From Rhizobiaceae bacterium (GTDB lineage: Bacteria > Pseudomonadota > Alphaproteobacteria > Rhizobiales > Rhizobiaceae): a stretch of DNA of 64,000 bases. The notes below the pieces were generated by a model. It saw only the letters and a program-made list of their open reading frames with translations, was not told the origin of the DNA and did no database searches. A program made the translations under genes and the position numbers. The DNA lies in assembly GCA_017644005.1 (NCBI GenBank), contig JAEPMJ010000004.1:524180-588179 (forward strand). Direction: 5' to 3'. Shown piece by piece: positions 45,175 through 54,977 of this stretch; position 1 is the stretch's first letter, and each line of letters starts with the position of its first letter.

Positions 45175-46428
45175 TCAGGATGGGCGAACCAGAATGTGTT
45201 TTTTCTTGCCAAGCGAGAGTTTGATCACGCCTTCAGCGCTGAGATCAGCATCGGAAACCGAGGCGCGCGGGTCGTTCACCTGTGCGTCGTTGACGCGCAC
45301 CGCGCCGCCCTGCACGTGCCGCCTCGCTTCGCTGTTGGAACCCGCAAGACCGGCCTGAACGAGCAGGTTGAGAAGCCCCGCGCCTGACTTCAACTCCGCC
45401 GCTGCTACGTCGATTGACGGCAGATTGTCCGCCAATGCGCCTTCCTCGAAGGTCTTGCGCGCGGTCTCTGCCGCCGCTTCCGCTGCCTCGCGCCCGTGCA
45501 GCAGGGCCGTCACCTCGGTTGCCAGCACCTTCTTGGCATCGTTGATCTCGGCGCCCCCGAGTGCGGAAAGCCGTGCGATCTCGTCCAGCGGCAGGGTGGT
45601 GTAGAGCTTCAGGAAGCGGCCGACATCGGCATCTTCGGTATTGCGCCAGTACTGCCAGAAGTCCCATGGGCTCATCATGTCGGCGTCGAGCCAGACCGCG
45701 CCCTCGGCGGTCTTGCCCATCTTGGCTCCGGACGAGGTGGTCAGAAGCGGTGAGGTCAGCGCGTAGAGCTGCGGTCCGCCCAGCCGGTGGCCGAGATCGA
45801 TGCCGTTGACGATGTTGCCCCACTGGTCGGAGCCGCCCATCTGCAGCCGGCAGTCGTGTCGGCGGTTCAACTCCACGAAGTCGTAGGCCTGGAGGATCAT
45901 GTAGTTGAATTCCAGGAAGGAGAGCGATTGCTCGCGATCGAGCCTGAGCTTTACGCTGTCGAAGGACAGCATGCGATTGACCGAAAAATGCCGGCCCACA
46001 TCGCGCAGGAATTCGACATAGTTCAGCTTGAGCAGCCAGTCGGCATTGTTGATCATCAACGCGTCTGTCGGCCCTTCGCCAAACCTGAGGTAGGGCTCGA
46101 AGTTTTTCCGGATTCCGGCGAGATTTTCCTCGATGCCGGCGACAGTCAGGAGTTTGCGCGCCTCGTCCTTGAAGGAGGGGTCACCGATCATCGACGTGCC
46201 GCCGCCCATCAGCGCGATGGGGCGATGGCCGGTCTGCTGCATCCAGTGCAGCAGCATGATCTGGATGAGCGACCCGGCATGCAGGCTCTTCGCCGTTGCG
46301 TCGAAGCCGATATAGGCAGTCACCGTTTCGGTCGCGAAAAGCTCGTCGAGGCCGGTTTCATCCGAAATCTGGTGGATGAAACCGCGCTCGGAGAGAGTGC
46401 GCAGGAAATCGGACTTGAAGGCAGACAT
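45175..46428 (-). CDS. tyrS: Tyrosyl-tRNA synthetase
   Basis: Charges tRNA-Tyr. The 417-residue class I synthetase has the HIGH-equivalent SLHAGSLIQ, the KMSKS-equivalent [10 protein letters not shown] and a C-terminal S4-like RNA-binding domain ([20 protein letters not shown]). The start at ATG 46428 ([12 protein letters not shown]) follows AGGTCG and matches the family; a 38-residue longer frame upstream is unlikely. Its tRNA, tRNA-Tyr(GTA), is at 63536. Confidence 0.96.
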   Translation of the reverse strand: MSAFKSDFLRTLSERGFIHQISDETGLDELFATETVTAYIGFDATAKSLHAGSLIQIMLLHWMQQTGHRPIALMGGGTSMIGDPSFKDEARKLLTVAGIEENLAGIRKNFEPYLRFGEGPTDALMINNADWLLKLNYVEFLRDVGRHFSVNRMLSFDSVKLRLDREQSLSFLEFNYMILQAYDFVELNRRHDCRLQMGGSDQWGNIVNGIDLGHRLGGPQLYALTSPLLTTSSGAKMGKTAEGAVWLDADMMSPWDFWQYWRNTEDADVGRFLKLYTTLPLDEIARLSALGGAEINDAKKVLATEVTALLHGREAAEAAAETARKTFEEGALADNLPSIDVAAAELKSGAGLLNLLVQAGLAGSNSEARRHVQGGAVRVNDAQVNDPRASVSDADLSAEGVIKLSLGKKKHILVRPS

Positions 46429-46563
46429 TTCGGCGACCTGTTTGAAGGAAAATCGATGACGCAACGCCGGAGCGCTGCGGACGCGCGCCTTTTGCATCAG
46501 GAGGGGCGGAATAACAAGAAAGAGTTGCTTTTCGTGGCCCAAACAGGCCGCGGACGGGTCTGA

Positions 46564-47208
46564 TCAGCCGTCCAGCTTGCCGTAGCGGCGCACCAGCGTG
46601 GCCATTTCATTGTTGTGCGGTTGGCCGTCGAGCCCGGCTGCGACGCCCTTGCGGTCGTTTTCCGGCCGGTTCTGGCTGACTTTCCACTTGCCCTCGATTC
46701 GCGCGATATCGACTTCGATGCCGACGATGCCTTTCAACTGGGCGTCGATGAAGGGCGGTGGCGCATCTTCGACAGCCCAGGGCTGGTCAAGATGCTGCTC
46801 CCGCGAGGCGGTGAGGTCCCTGATCTGCCGCGCCAGCCAGTCCCGGTCGTCCATCACGCGTGCTTTGCCGGCGACCTGCACCATGGCGTAGTTCCAAGTC
46901 GGCACCACCTTGCCGGTTTCGCGCTTGGTTTCGTACCAGGATGGCGTGATGTAGGCGTCCGCGCCCTGAAACACGACCAGAACCGGTGTTTCCGGACGTT
47001 CGGCGATCAGTTTCCACTGCGGGTTGGCGCGGGCGACATGCGCGCGCAGCCGCCCTCGCTCACCGACATCGGGGTCGATCAGGAAGGGAACAGGATCGGC
47101 GACTGGTCCGGCGTCGCTGGTCGAAATCAACAAGCCCAGCGGATGCGCGCCTATCAGCGCGTGCAGGGTGTCGCGGTCGGTCTCGATGAAGTGCGGCGGC
47201 TGATACAA
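46564..47208 (-). CDS. PaiB-type FMN-binding protein
   Basis: A 214-residue flavin split-barrel protein of the PaiB/FMN-binding negative regulator family: start MYQPPHFIETD, HPLGLLISTSDAGPVADPVPF, the ITPSWYETKRETGKVVPTWNY block and QNRPENDRKGVAAGL at the end are diagnostic. B. subtilis PaiB was described as a repressor of sporulation and protease genes, but an enzymatic FMN role is as likely. Start is TTG (47208) after GGAGACC. Confidence 0.9.
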   Translation of the reverse strand: MYQPPHFIETDRDTLHALIGAHPLGLLISTSDAGPVADPVPFLIDPDVGERGRLRAHVARANPQWKLIAERPETPVLVVFQGADAYITPSWYETKRETGKVVPTWNYAMVQVAGKARVMDDRDWLARQIRDLTASREQHLDQPWAVEDAPPPFIDAQLKGIVGIEVDIARIEGKWKVSQNRPENDRKGVAAGLDGQPHNNEMATLVRRYGKLDG

Positions 47209-47285
47209 TGGCGGTCTCCGGTTGAGCCGCCATCATAGCAGGAACTGCCCCAATTTCTTGGGCCAGAATGCACCGCTCGCTGCGA

Positions 47286-47960
47286 TCAGCGAATGCGTTT
47301 CGGCCTCGGCTCGGCCAGTTCGCCACGCAGGCGCGCGTCCAGATAGTCGGAACACTCCTCGATCAGAAGATCGGCGTCGTTGGAGAAAAAGTGGTTGGCG
47401 CCGGGCATGATCTTCTGGGTGATCGTGATGCCTTTTTGCGTGTGCAGCTTGTCGACCAGCACCTGCACGTCCTTTGGCGGGGCAACGCGGTCGGCATCGC
47501 CGTGGATGATAAGGCCTGACGAGGGACAGGGCGCCAGGAATGCAAAGTCATAGATGTTGGGCTGCGGCGCGATCGACATAAAGCCTTCGATTTCGGGCCG
47601 GCGCATCAAAAGCTGCATGCCGATCCATGCGCCGAAGGAGTAGCCAGCCACCCAGCAGCTTTTGGAATCGGGATGCAGCGACTGAATCCAGTCGAGCGCC
47701 GCCGCCGCATCCGAAAGCTCGCCCGTGCCATGGTCGAATTCACCCTGGGAACGGCCTATGCCGCGGAAATTGAACCGGAGAGTGGTGAAATTGCGCTTCT
47801 GGAACATGTAGAACAGATCGTAGACGATCTTGTTGTTCATGGTTCCGCCGAACTGCGGATGCGGATGCAGCACGATGGCGATCGGCGCGTTCTTCTCGCT
47901 GGAGGGCTGATAACGGCCCTCAAGGCGGCCAGCCGGTCCGGCGAAAATGACTTCGGGCAT
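47286..47960 (-). CDS. Alpha/beta hydrolase, divergent from the suf operon
   Basis: A 224-residue alpha/beta hydrolase with HPHPQFGGTMNN, RFNFRGIGRSQG, nucleophile elbow AGYSFGAWIG and His in PGANHFF, a small group widespread in Proteobacteria whose reaction is not established. An excellent GGAG ribosome site lies 6 bp before the ATG. It is divergent from the suf operon with 218 bp between starts, and that gap holds a candidate iron-responsive (Irr) site which might affect both genes. Confidence 0.87.
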   Translation of the reverse strand: MPEVIFAGPAGRLEGRYQPSSEKNAPIAIVLHPHPQFGGTMNNKIVYDLFYMFQKRNFTTLRFNFRGIGRSQGEFDHGTGELSDAAAALDWIQSLHPDSKSCWVAGYSFGAWIGMQLLMRRPEIEGFMSIAPQPNIYDFAFLAPCPSSGLIIHGDADRVAPPKDVQVLVDKLHTQKGITITQKIMPGANHFFSNDADLLIEECSDYLDARLRGELAEPRPKRIR

Positions 47961-48016
47961 GATGTTCTCCGTGTCGAACCCTTTTCCGCAGCCCGGGAAG
48001 CCAGTTGGCGTTGCCC

Positions 48017-48045
48017 TTGACGCGGCGGGGTCGGCTTCTTAGAAA
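48017..48045 (+). promoter_or_regulatory. Promoter of the suf operon
   Basis: TTGACG (48017-48022), a 17-bp spacer and TAGAAA (48040-48045) face the suf genes. Transcription would start near 48052, inside the Irr-like box at 48046-48070. Confidence 0.6.
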
Positions 48046-48070
48046 CCAGTTTAGAATTATTCAAAACTGG
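48046..48070. promoter_or_regulatory. Irr-type iron control element (ICE-like box)
   Basis: The 17-bp core TTTAGAATTATTCAAAA (48050-48066) closely fits the rhizobial ICE/Irr consensus of the form TTTAGAA-N3-TTCTAAA. It sits in a larger dyad with arms CCAGTTTAGAA and TTCAAAACTGG (one mismatch, 3-bp centre). Irr is known to control iron-using genes, including suf, in Hyphomicrobiales. Confidence 0.72.
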
Positions 48071-48178
48071 AAACGCTTCGGGTGTCCAGTTGGCAAGGCG
48101 GGTAAATAGGACGGCGAAGCCTTCGATTTCAAGGAAATAAAGCCGCTCCGCTGATTTGCGGGCTGAAACGGACAAAGC

Positions 48179-49339
48179 GTGACGAAGACGCGGACTTATC
48201 TCGACTACAATGCCAGCGCGCCGCTGCTGGCCGAAGCGCGTGCCGCGGCAATCGCAGCGCTGGATGGCGCAAACCCGTCGTCGGTGCATTCGGAAGGCCG
48301 TGCGGCGCGGCAAATTGTGGATCGCGCGCGCCGTTCGGTGGCGGCGCTGGCAGGGGCTGCAGCCGAACACGTGACCTTCACCTCCGGCGCGACAGAGGCC
48401 GCCGCGACACTACTGACGCCCGACTGGCGCATGGGGCGCAGCGCACTGCGCTTTTCGAAGCTCTATGTGTGTGAAGCCGACCATGCCTGCACGCTGAGCG
48501 GCGGGCGTTTCGCATCAGGCGATGTGGTGCGTTTCGGCGTCGATGCAAACGGCGTTGCAGATCTGGCGCGGCTGGAAAGCCTGCTCGCCGGTCATGATCG
48601 CGATGCCGGTTTGCCGCTGGTCGCCGTTCATGCAGCCAACAACGAGACCGGCGTTATTCAGCCAGTGCATGAGATAGCGCGGTTGGTGAAAGCGGCTGGC
48701 GGAGTGCTCATTGTTGACGCAGTACAGTTTGCTGGACGATTTTCGCTCGATATCACAAATGGTTGCGGCGATTTTCTAATCTTATCAGCGCACAAGATCG
48801 GCGGTCCGAAAGGGGCTGGAGCTTTCGTCGGACGATCCAATCTGATGATGCCCGCGCTGCTGATTCCGGGGGGCGGGCAGGAAATGGGCCATCGCGCAGG
48901 TACGGAAAACCTGTCGGGGATCGCGGGCTTCGGTGTGGCTGCCGACCTTGCTGCTGACCGTCTTGATGCGATGGATGCCGTGCGGACTTTGCGGGACAGG
49001 GCCGAGGCGGCCGTTCTGGCCCGGTTCCAAGGTGCGATCATCCACGGAAAGAATGCCGCCCGGCTTGCCAATACGTCGCTGTTTACGATACCCGGCCTCA
49101 AAGCCGAAACTGCGCTGATCGCATTCGATCTTGCCGGGATTGCCGTTTCGTCCGGTTCGGCGTGCTCGTCGGGCCGGGTCGGACCAAGTCACGTCCTCGA
49201 AGCGATGGGCGTCGATTCCGGTGAGGGTGCGGTTCGGCTCTCGATCGGGCCGGAAACCACGGAAGCGGACATCGGGCGTTTCGAGGCTGTGCTTGCCGAT
49301 CTGGCTGCGCGCCGCGGCGGCCGCCCGAAAGCCGCATGA
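48179..49339 (+). CDS. NifS/IscS-type cysteine desulfurase (first suf-operon gene)
   Basis: A 386-residue PLP enzyme that takes sulfur from cysteine. It starts TYLDYNASAPLLAEA, has the PLP Lys in LSAHKIGGPKGAG and the mobile loop Cys in SSGSACSSGRVGPSHVL, all of the class I (IscS/NifS) type, unlike the class II SufS further down. Start is GTG (48179). It is usual in rhizobia for such a gene to head the suf operon. A 148-bp gap separates it from sufB. Confidence 0.93.
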   Translation: MTKTRTYLDYNASAPLLAEARAAAIAALDGANPSSVHSEGRAARQIVDRARRSVAALAGAAAEHVTFTSGATEAAATLLTPDWRMGRSALRFSKLYVCEADHACTLSGGRFASGDVVRFGVDANGVADLARLESLLAGHDRDAGLPLVAVHAANNETGVIQPVHEIARLVKAAGGVLIVDAVQFAGRFSLDITNGCGDFLILSAHKIGGPKGAGAFVGRSNLMMPALLIPGGGQEMGHRAGTENLSGIAGFGVAADLAADRLDAMDAVRTLRDRAEAAVLARFQGAIIHGKNAARLANTSLFTIPGLKAETALIAFDLAGIAVSSGSACSSGRVGPSHVLEAMGVDSGEGAVRLSIGPETTEADIGRFEAVLADLAARRGGRPKAA

Positions 49340-49487
49340 CGAGCTCGCTCGTGGTGCGGAAAAATTCGAACGGGGTCGTGAAAACGCACCCTTGAGTGAT
49401 TATGTTACGTGCATTCCGCCGAGTTGGCGGACGCATATGACGTTTACGACTGCCGGACCTTGAACCCGGCTAGGATGGAGAACGCCA

Positions 49488-51011
49488 ATGCCTGCAGTGC
49501 AGGAGACGATCGAACAGGTCCGTAAGATCGACGTCGATCAGTACAAATACGGATTTGAGACCGTCATTGAGACCGACAAGGCTCCCAAAGGGCTCAACGA
49601 AGACATCATCCGGTTCATTTCCGAGAAAAAGGACGAACCGGATTGGATGCTCGAATGGCGGCTGGGCGCGTTCCGGCGCTGGCTGACTCTGGAAGAGCCG
49701 AACTGGGCCCGCGTCAGCTATCCGAAGATCGATTTCCAGGATATCCACTATTACGCTGCACCCAAAAAGCAGACTGGGCCGAAATCGCTCGACGAGGTCG
49801 ATCCGGAACTGCTGCGCGTTTACGAAAAGCTCGGCATTCCGCTGAAAGAGCAGGAAATCCTCGCCGGCGTGCAAAAGCCGTCCGCTACGGATGGCGATGG
49901 CGAGGGTGCCAACGACAATGTCTATGCGTCGGGCCGCGTGGCGGTGGACGCCGTGTTCGATTCCGTTTCCGTTGTCACTACCTTCAAGGAAGAGCTCGCT
50001 AAGGCAGGCGTCATCTTCTGCTCGATCTCGGAAGCGATCCGCGAACACCCTGAACTGGTGAAGAAATATCTCGGTTCGGTGGTGCCAACCTCGGACAATT
50101 ATTACGCTACGCTCAACTCCGCGGTCTTTACCGACGGCTCGTTCGTTTACGTGCCGAAGGGCGTGCGCTGCCCGATGGAACTTTCGACCTATTTCCGCAT
50201 CAACGAGAAGAATACAGGGCAGTTCGAGCGTACGCTGATCATCGCCGACGAGGGGTCATACGTTTCCTATCTCGAGGGATGCACCGCACCTCAACGCGAC
50301 GAGAATCAGTTGCACGCCGCCGTTGTGGAACTGATCGCGCTCGACGATGCCGAGATCAAATATTCGACGGTCCAGAACTGGTATCCGGGCGATGCGCAGG
50401 GCAAGGGCGGCATCTACAACTTCGTCACCAAGCGCGGCGACTGCCGTGGCAAGAACTCCAAGATTTCGTGGACGCAGGTCGAGACCGGCTCCGCGATCAC
50501 CTGGAAGTACCCGTCCTGCATCCTGCGCGGCGACAACAGCCAGGGCGAATTCTATTCGATCGCCGTTTCGAACGGTTATCAGCAGATCGACAGCGGAACC
50601 AAGATGATCCATCTGGGCAAGAACACCGTGAGCCGGATCATCTCCAAAGGTATCTCGGCCGGCAATTCGAACAACACTTATCGCGGCCAGGTTTCGGTTC
50701 ATCGAAAAGCGTCGAATGCGCGCAATTTCACCAATTGCGACTCGCTGCTGATCGGCAATGATTGCGGTGCTCATACCGTCCCATACATCGAGGCGAAGAA
50801 CGCCTCGGCCAAGCTCGAGCACGAGGCGACGACGTCCAAGATTTCCGACGACCAGCTGTTTTACGTCATGCAGCGGGGAGTGCCGGAAGAGGAGGCGATC
50901 GCCCTCATCGTCAACGGCTTCGTCAAGGATGTGATCCAGAAGCTGCCGATGGAATTTGCCGTGGAGGCGCAAAAGCTGATCGGCATTTCGCTCGAAGGAA
51001 GCGTGGGCTGA
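49488..51011 (+). CDS. sufB: Fe-S cluster assembly scaffold SufB
   Basis: A 507-residue subunit of the SufBCD scaffold on which [Fe-S] clusters form. The beta-helix core has [34 protein letters not shown] and the [15 protein letters not shown] region, with the functional Cys of the family in the [16 protein letters not shown] strands and [28 protein letters not shown] precedes the ATG. Its TGA overlaps the ATG of a 52-residue membrane protein. Confidence 0.97.
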   Translation: MPAVQETIEQVRKIDVDQYKYGFETVIETDKAPKGLNEDIIRFISEKKDEPDWMLEWRLGAFRRWLTLEEPNWARVSYPKIDFQDIHYYAAPKKQTGPKSLDEVDPELLRVYEKLGIPLKEQEILAGVQKPSATDGDGEGANDNVYASGRVAVDAVFDSVSVVTTFKEELAKAGVIFCSISEAIREHPELVKKYLGSVVPTSDNYYATLNSAVFTDGSFVYVPKGVRCPMELSTYFRINEKNTGQFERTLIIADEGSYVSYLEGCTAPQRDENQLHAAVVELIALDDAEIKYSTVQNWYPGDAQGKGGIYNFVTKRGDCRGKNSKISWTQVETGSAITWKYPSCILRGDNSQGEFYSIAVSNGYQQIDSGTKMIHLGKNTVSRIISKGISAGNSNNTYRGQVSVHRKASNARNFTNCDSLLIGNDCGAHTVPYIEAKNASAKLEHEATTSKISDDQLFYVMQRGVPEEEAIALIVNGFVKDVIQKLPMEFAVEAQKLIGISLEGSVG

Positions 51012-51169
51012 TGGACCCGATCACACTTGCCTTCTACGGCGCCGTGTGCGGGCTGCTCGCGGCATTCGTGCCGAGCGCCAGCCGTGCTTTCCGCTTTGCA
51101 CTTGGCGTTGGTGTCGGTCTCGTTGCCGCCTCGCTGCTGCCGCCTCTGCGTACCCTTGCGGGGCTCTAG
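51011..51169 (+). CDS. Small two-helix membrane protein inside the suf operon
   Basis: A 52-residue protein, [20 protein letters not shown] then a short polar turn (PSASRAFRF) and a second hydrophobic segment ALGVGVGLVAASLLPPL. The ATG shares its A with the sufB TGA (TGATG), so it is translationally coupled to sufB, and it ends 55 bp before sufC. I do not recognise a family. Its position among co-transcribed Fe-S assembly genes suggests a membrane-linked accessory function, but nothing in the sequence proves that. Confidence 0.72.
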   Translation: MDPITLAFYGAVCGLLAAFVPSASRAFRFALGVGVGLVAASLLPPLRTLAGL

Positions 51170-51224
51170 GCCGTATCAAACGAATTGACTGCCGCGCATG
51201 CGGCTATGACCTGAAAGAACGAAC

Positions 51225-51980
51225 ATGCTTGAAATCAAGAACCTGCACGCCCGCATTGCCGACGACGGCACCGAGATCATTCGCGGGCTTGACCTGACCG
51301 TGAAGGCTGGGGAAGTGGCGGCGATCATGGGGCCGAACGGTTCCGGCAAGTCCACGCTTTCCTACATCCTCGCAGGACGCGAGGATTACGAGGTCACCGA
51401 AGGCGACATCCTTTACAACGGCGAATCCATCCTCGATCTGGATCCGGCGGAGCGAGCGGCGAAGGGTGTGTTTCTCGCATTCCAGTATCCGATGGAGATA
51501 CCGGGTGTTGCGACGATGGAGTTCCTGAAGGTGGCGCTGAATTCGCTGCGCAAGGCGCGTGGCGAGGATCCGCTGAAGATTCCCGAATTCATGAAGCTGG
51601 TGAAGGATGCGGCCGGTTCACTCGAAATGAACCTCGACATGCTGAAGCGGCCGCTTAATGTCGGTTTTTCCGGCGGCGAGAAGAAGCGCGCCGAAATCCT
51701 GCAGATGAAGCTGCTTGAACCCAAATTGTGCGTTCTGGACGAAACCGATTCCGGCCTCGATATCGATGCACTCAAAATCGTGGCGGATGGGGTGAATGCA
51801 CTGCGTTCGCCCGACCGTGCGATGGTGGTGATCACGCACTATCAGCGGCTGCTCGACTATATCGTTCCCGATTCGGTGCATATCCTCTCCGCCGGCAAGG
51901 TGGTGAAGTCGGGCGACAAGTCGCTAGCGCTTGAGCTCGAGCAGAACGGCTATGCCGGCGTGATCGGCAAGGCGGCATAG
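51225..51980 (+). CDS. sufC: Fe-S assembly ATPase SufC
   Basis: A 251-residue ABC-type ATPase that binds SufB and SufD and opens the scaffold. Walker A GPNGSGKST (about 36-44), the SufC-specific FLAFQYPMEIPGV, signature FSGGEKKR and Walker B LCVLDETDSGLDIDALK are complete. It lies between the small membrane protein and sufD, nine bases before sufD. Confidence 0.97.
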   Translation: MLEIKNLHARIADDGTEIIRGLDLTVKAGEVAAIMGPNGSGKSTLSYILAGREDYEVTEGDILYNGESILDLDPAERAAKGVFLAFQYPMEIPGVATMEFLKVALNSLRKARGEDPLKIPEFMKLVKDAAGSLEMNLDMLKRPLNVGFSGGEKKRAEILQMKLLEPKLCVLDETDSGLDIDALKIVADGVNALRSPDRAMVVITHYQRLLDYIVPDSVHILSAGKVVKSGDKSLALELEQNGYAGVIGKAA

Positions 51981-51989
51981 GCGGCGGAT

Positions 51990-53255
51990 ATGAATGTGCA
52001 CACCCAACCGCAACTTACGCCGGCCGAAACTGCGTTGGGCGAGGCGTTTGCAAAGCGCCTTTCCGACCTGCCGGGCAATGAAGAAGTGATGCTGCAGCGT
52101 GATGCTGCGATGGAACTTCTGAAGCGCGGCCTGCCGACACGCAAAGTCGAGGCCTGGCACTACACCGATCTGCGCCGGCTTCTGAATACCGTGCCCGAAT
52201 TCGATCGTGCGGCAGCGCCGCAGGCCATGCCCGTGCTGATCGACGGTTCACTGCGTCTGGTGACGGCCAATGGCCGCGCTGAAGCAGTGGAAGCGCCCAA
52301 AGGTGCAGTCATCGAGCGGATATCGAAACTGCTTCCGGAAGGCGATTTCGCGAGCCGCCTTGCCACCTACGGTGGAGATGATGCGGTAGGCGCGATCAAT
52401 ACTGCATTCGTTTCCGATGGCTATTCGATTGCGATCGAAGAAGGCGTGGAAATCGAACGGCCGATCGAATTGCAGAATGTGCATGCCGGCGGCCAGACGC
52501 ATACGCGGTTTGCGATCACCGTCGGAAATGGCGCGAAAGTCACTTTCGTGGAGCGCCAGACGGGCAAGGGTGCGGCGCTCATTTCCAGCGTCGACAGCCT
52601 GAAGGTCGGCGATGGTGCCGAGGTGCGCTACGTGATCTTGGTGGAGCAACCCGACACCGTTTCCCATCTTGGCCAGTTCCAGGCTGAGATCGGCGAGAAG
52701 GCGAATCTGTCGCTCTTCATCATGAATGTCAGTGGCAAGCTGGTGCGGCAGGAAGTGCGGGTCACAATGCCGGGCGAGGGAGGCCATTTCGAACTGCGCG
52801 GTGTGAACCTGCTCGCCGGTTCCACGCATAACGACGTGACTATGGTGCTCGACCATTCAGCGCCGGACACCACTTCCACCGAGCTCATCCGCAACATCGT
52901 CACCGACAAGGCACATGGTGTCTTTCAGGGCCAGATCAGGGTGGCGCGCGAGGCACAGAAGACCGACGCCAAGATGGCGTGCAACACGCTTGTACTGTCT
53001 GATGAGGGCGAGTTTTCGGTAAAGCCCGAGCTCGAAATCTTCGCCGACGACGTGGCTTGCGGCCATGGCGCGACCGTAGCCGAGATCGACCATGCGCATC
53101 TGTTCTACCTGATGGCGCGCGGCATTCCTGAGAAGGAGGCGCGGGGCCTGCTGGTCAAGGCTTTCCTGGCCGAGGTGATCGAGGAGCTGGACGACGAAAC
53201 GCTCGTCGCGGTTCTGGAGCAGCGGCTTGAGGACTGGTTCGAGCAGCACGGGTGA
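51990..53255 (+). CDS. sufD: Fe-S assembly protein SufD
   Basis: A 421-residue SufD with the N-terminal helical part (RGLPTRKVEAWHYTDLRRLL) and the C-terminal beta-helix core, ending in the SufBD-wide GHGATVAEIDHAHLFYLMARG, which contains the His involved in cluster formation. It pairs with SufB, and SufC binds both. The next gene, sufS, starts four bases after the stop. Confidence 0.96.
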   Translation: MNVHTQPQLTPAETALGEAFAKRLSDLPGNEEVMLQRDAAMELLKRGLPTRKVEAWHYTDLRRLLNTVPEFDRAAAPQAMPVLIDGSLRLVTANGRAEAVEAPKGAVIERISKLLPEGDFASRLATYGGDDAVGAINTAFVSDGYSIAIEEGVEIERPIELQNVHAGGQTHTRFAITVGNGAKVTFVERQTGKGAALISSVDSLKVGDGAEVRYVILVEQPDTVSHLGQFQAEIGEKANLSLFIMNVSGKLVRQEVRVTMPGEGGHFELRGVNLLAGSTHNDVTMVLDHSAPDTTSTELIRNIVTDKAHGVFQGQIRVAREAQKTDAKMACNTLVLSDEGEFSVKPELEIFADDVACGHGATVAEIDHAHLFYLMARGIPEKEARGLLVKAFLAEVIEELDDETLVAVLEQRLEDWFEQHG

Positions 53256-53259
53256 TGCG

Positions 53260-54504
53260 ATGAATGCGCCAGCCGGAACACTGCAAGCTTACGACGTTGA
53301 GGCCGTTCGGCGCGACTTCCCGATCCTTGCACGCGAGGTTTACGGCAAGCCGCTGGTCTATCTCGACAACGGCGCGTCGGCGCAGAAGCCGCAGGCGGTG
53401 ATCGACGCCGTCACGCATGCTTATTCGCAGGAATACGCAAATGTGCATCGTGGCCTGCATTTCCTCTCCAATGCGGCAACCGACGCCTACGAGAAGGCGC
53501 GCGAGAGCGTCCGCGGTTTCCTCAATGCCGAAAGCGTCGACGAGATTGTCTTCACCAAGTCGACCACAGAGGCGATCAATACGGTCGCCTATGGCTGGGG
53601 CATGCCGAATATCGGCGAGGGCGATGAGATCGTGCTCTCCATCATGGAGCACCATTCCAACATCGTGCCCTGGCATTTCATCCGCGAACGGCAGGGCGCC
53701 AAGCTCGTCTGGCTGCCAGTGGATGACGAAGGCGCGTTCGACATAGCGGAATTCGAGAAACGGCTGACCGACCGCACGAAGCTGGTCGCCATCACCCATA
53801 TGTCGAATGTTCTGGGCACGGTGGTTCCGGTGAAGGAGCTGGTACGGATCGCGCATGCGCGCGGCATTCCGGTCCTGATCGACGGCAGTCAGGCGGCTGT
53901 GCATATGCCGGTCGATGTGCGCGATATCGGTGCGGATTTCTATGTCTTCACCGGCCACAAGGTCTATGGCCCGTCCGGCATTGGCGTCCTCTACGGACGC
54001 AAAGAGATGCTCGCGGCCATGCGGCCGTTCCAGGGCGGCGGCGAGATGATCGAGGACGTGTCGGAAGACAATGTCACCTATAACGACCCGCCGCACCGTT
54101 TCGAGGCCGGCACGCCGCCGATCGTGCAGGCGATCGGGCTCGGAGCAGCGCTGGAATATATGCAGAACGTAGGCCGGGAAGCGATTGCGGCGCATGAGGC
54201 AGAGCTGTGTGCTTACGCGCACCAGCAGCTTGCCGGCATCAATTCGCTGCGGATTTTCGGCAACGCGCAGGGCAAAGGCGCCATCATTTCGTTTGAAATG
54301 CAGGGTATTCACGCGCATGACGTTTCCATGGTGATCGACCGCGCCGGCGTTGCCGTGCGGGCCGGCACGCATTGCGCCCAGCCGCTTTTGAAGCGTTTTG
54401 GCGTGACCTCGACATGCCGAGCCTCATTCGCCATGTACAATACCAAGGCCGAGGTCGACATTCTGGTCGAGGCGCTCGACAAGGCGCGCAAATTCTTCGG
54501 GTGA
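53260..54504 (+). CDS. sufS: SufS-type (class II) cysteine desulfurase
   Basis: A 414-residue PLP enzyme supplying sulfur to SufBCD. It shows RRDFPILAREVYGKPLVYLD, NVHRGLHFLSNAAT, the PLP Lys in FTGHKVYGPSGIG and the active Cys in RAGTHCAQPLLK, the class II pattern (RxGxHCAxP). SufE or SufU is not in the operon, so the sulfur acceptor is encoded elsewhere. Second desulfurase gene of this operon. Confidence 0.96.
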   Translation: MNAPAGTLQAYDVEAVRRDFPILAREVYGKPLVYLDNGASAQKPQAVIDAVTHAYSQEYANVHRGLHFLSNAATDAYEKARESVRGFLNAESVDEIVFTKSTTEAINTVAYGWGMPNIGEGDEIVLSIMEHHSNIVPWHFIRERQGAKLVWLPVDDEGAFDIAEFEKRLTDRTKLVAITHMSNVLGTVVPVKELVRIAHARGIPVLIDGSQAAVHMPVDVRDIGADFYVFTGHKVYGPSGIGVLYGRKEMLAAMRPFQGGGEMIEDVSEDNVTYNDPPHRFEAGTPPIVQAIGLGAALEYMQNVGREAIAAHEAELCAYAHQQLAGINSLRIFGNAQGKGAIISFEMQGIHAHDVSMVIDRAGVAVRAGTHCAQPLLKRFGVTSTCRASFAMYNTKAEVDILVEALDKARKFFG

Positions 54505-54509
54505 TCGAG

Positions 54510-54887
54510 ATGAGCGACGAACAGACAATCGCAGAAACGCCGAACGCGGCGGCGGTACAAAGTTCCATTCCGGCGGACGAGCTGGCGCGGCTGAGCGACG
54601 ACATTATCAGCGCGCTGAAAACGGTCTACGACCCCGAGATCCCGGCCGATATCTACGAACTCGGCCTGATCTACAAAATCGATGTGGAAGACAATCGCGA
54701 GGTCAAGATCGACATGACGCTGACCGCGCCCGGCTGCCCGGTCGCCGGCGAAATGCCTGGCTGGGTTCAGGATGCCGTAAGTACCGTCGAAGGTGTCTCC
54801 GGCGTTGACGTACAGATGGTGTTCGACCCGCCATGGACGCCCGACCGCATGTCGGAAGAGGCCAAGGTTGCCGTTGGTTGGTATTGA
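54510..54887 (+). CDS. sufT: SufT / MIP18-family Fe-S maturation protein (DUF59)
   Basis: A 125-residue protein with a DUF59 domain: VYDPEIPADIYELGLIY and the reactive Cys in LTAPGCPVAGEMP. SufT-type proteins help transfer clusters to target proteins in Gram-positive bacteria and probably here too. The N-terminal 20 residues are a polar extension. It starts five bases after the sufS stop. Confidence 0.94.
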   Translation: MSDEQTIAETPNAAAVQSSIPADELARLSDDIISALKTVYDPEIPADIYELGLIYKIDVEDNREVKIDMTLTAPGCPVAGEMPGWVQDAVSTVEGVSGVDVQMVFDPPWTPDRMSEEAKVAVGWY

Positions 54888-54977
54888 TGACCTTGCGATT
54901 GCGCGGTTTCTTCACCATTTTCATCTAACGGTACAATCATTCCGCCGGCCTTGAACCGGCGACGAATGGAGCAAACG

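Noticed and set aside
49418..49434. Small hairpin TCCGCC-GAGTT-GGCGGA between the first desulfurase and sufB
   Set aside because: Short stem without a T run; it gives no evidence of termination, and the genes are expected to be co-transcribed.
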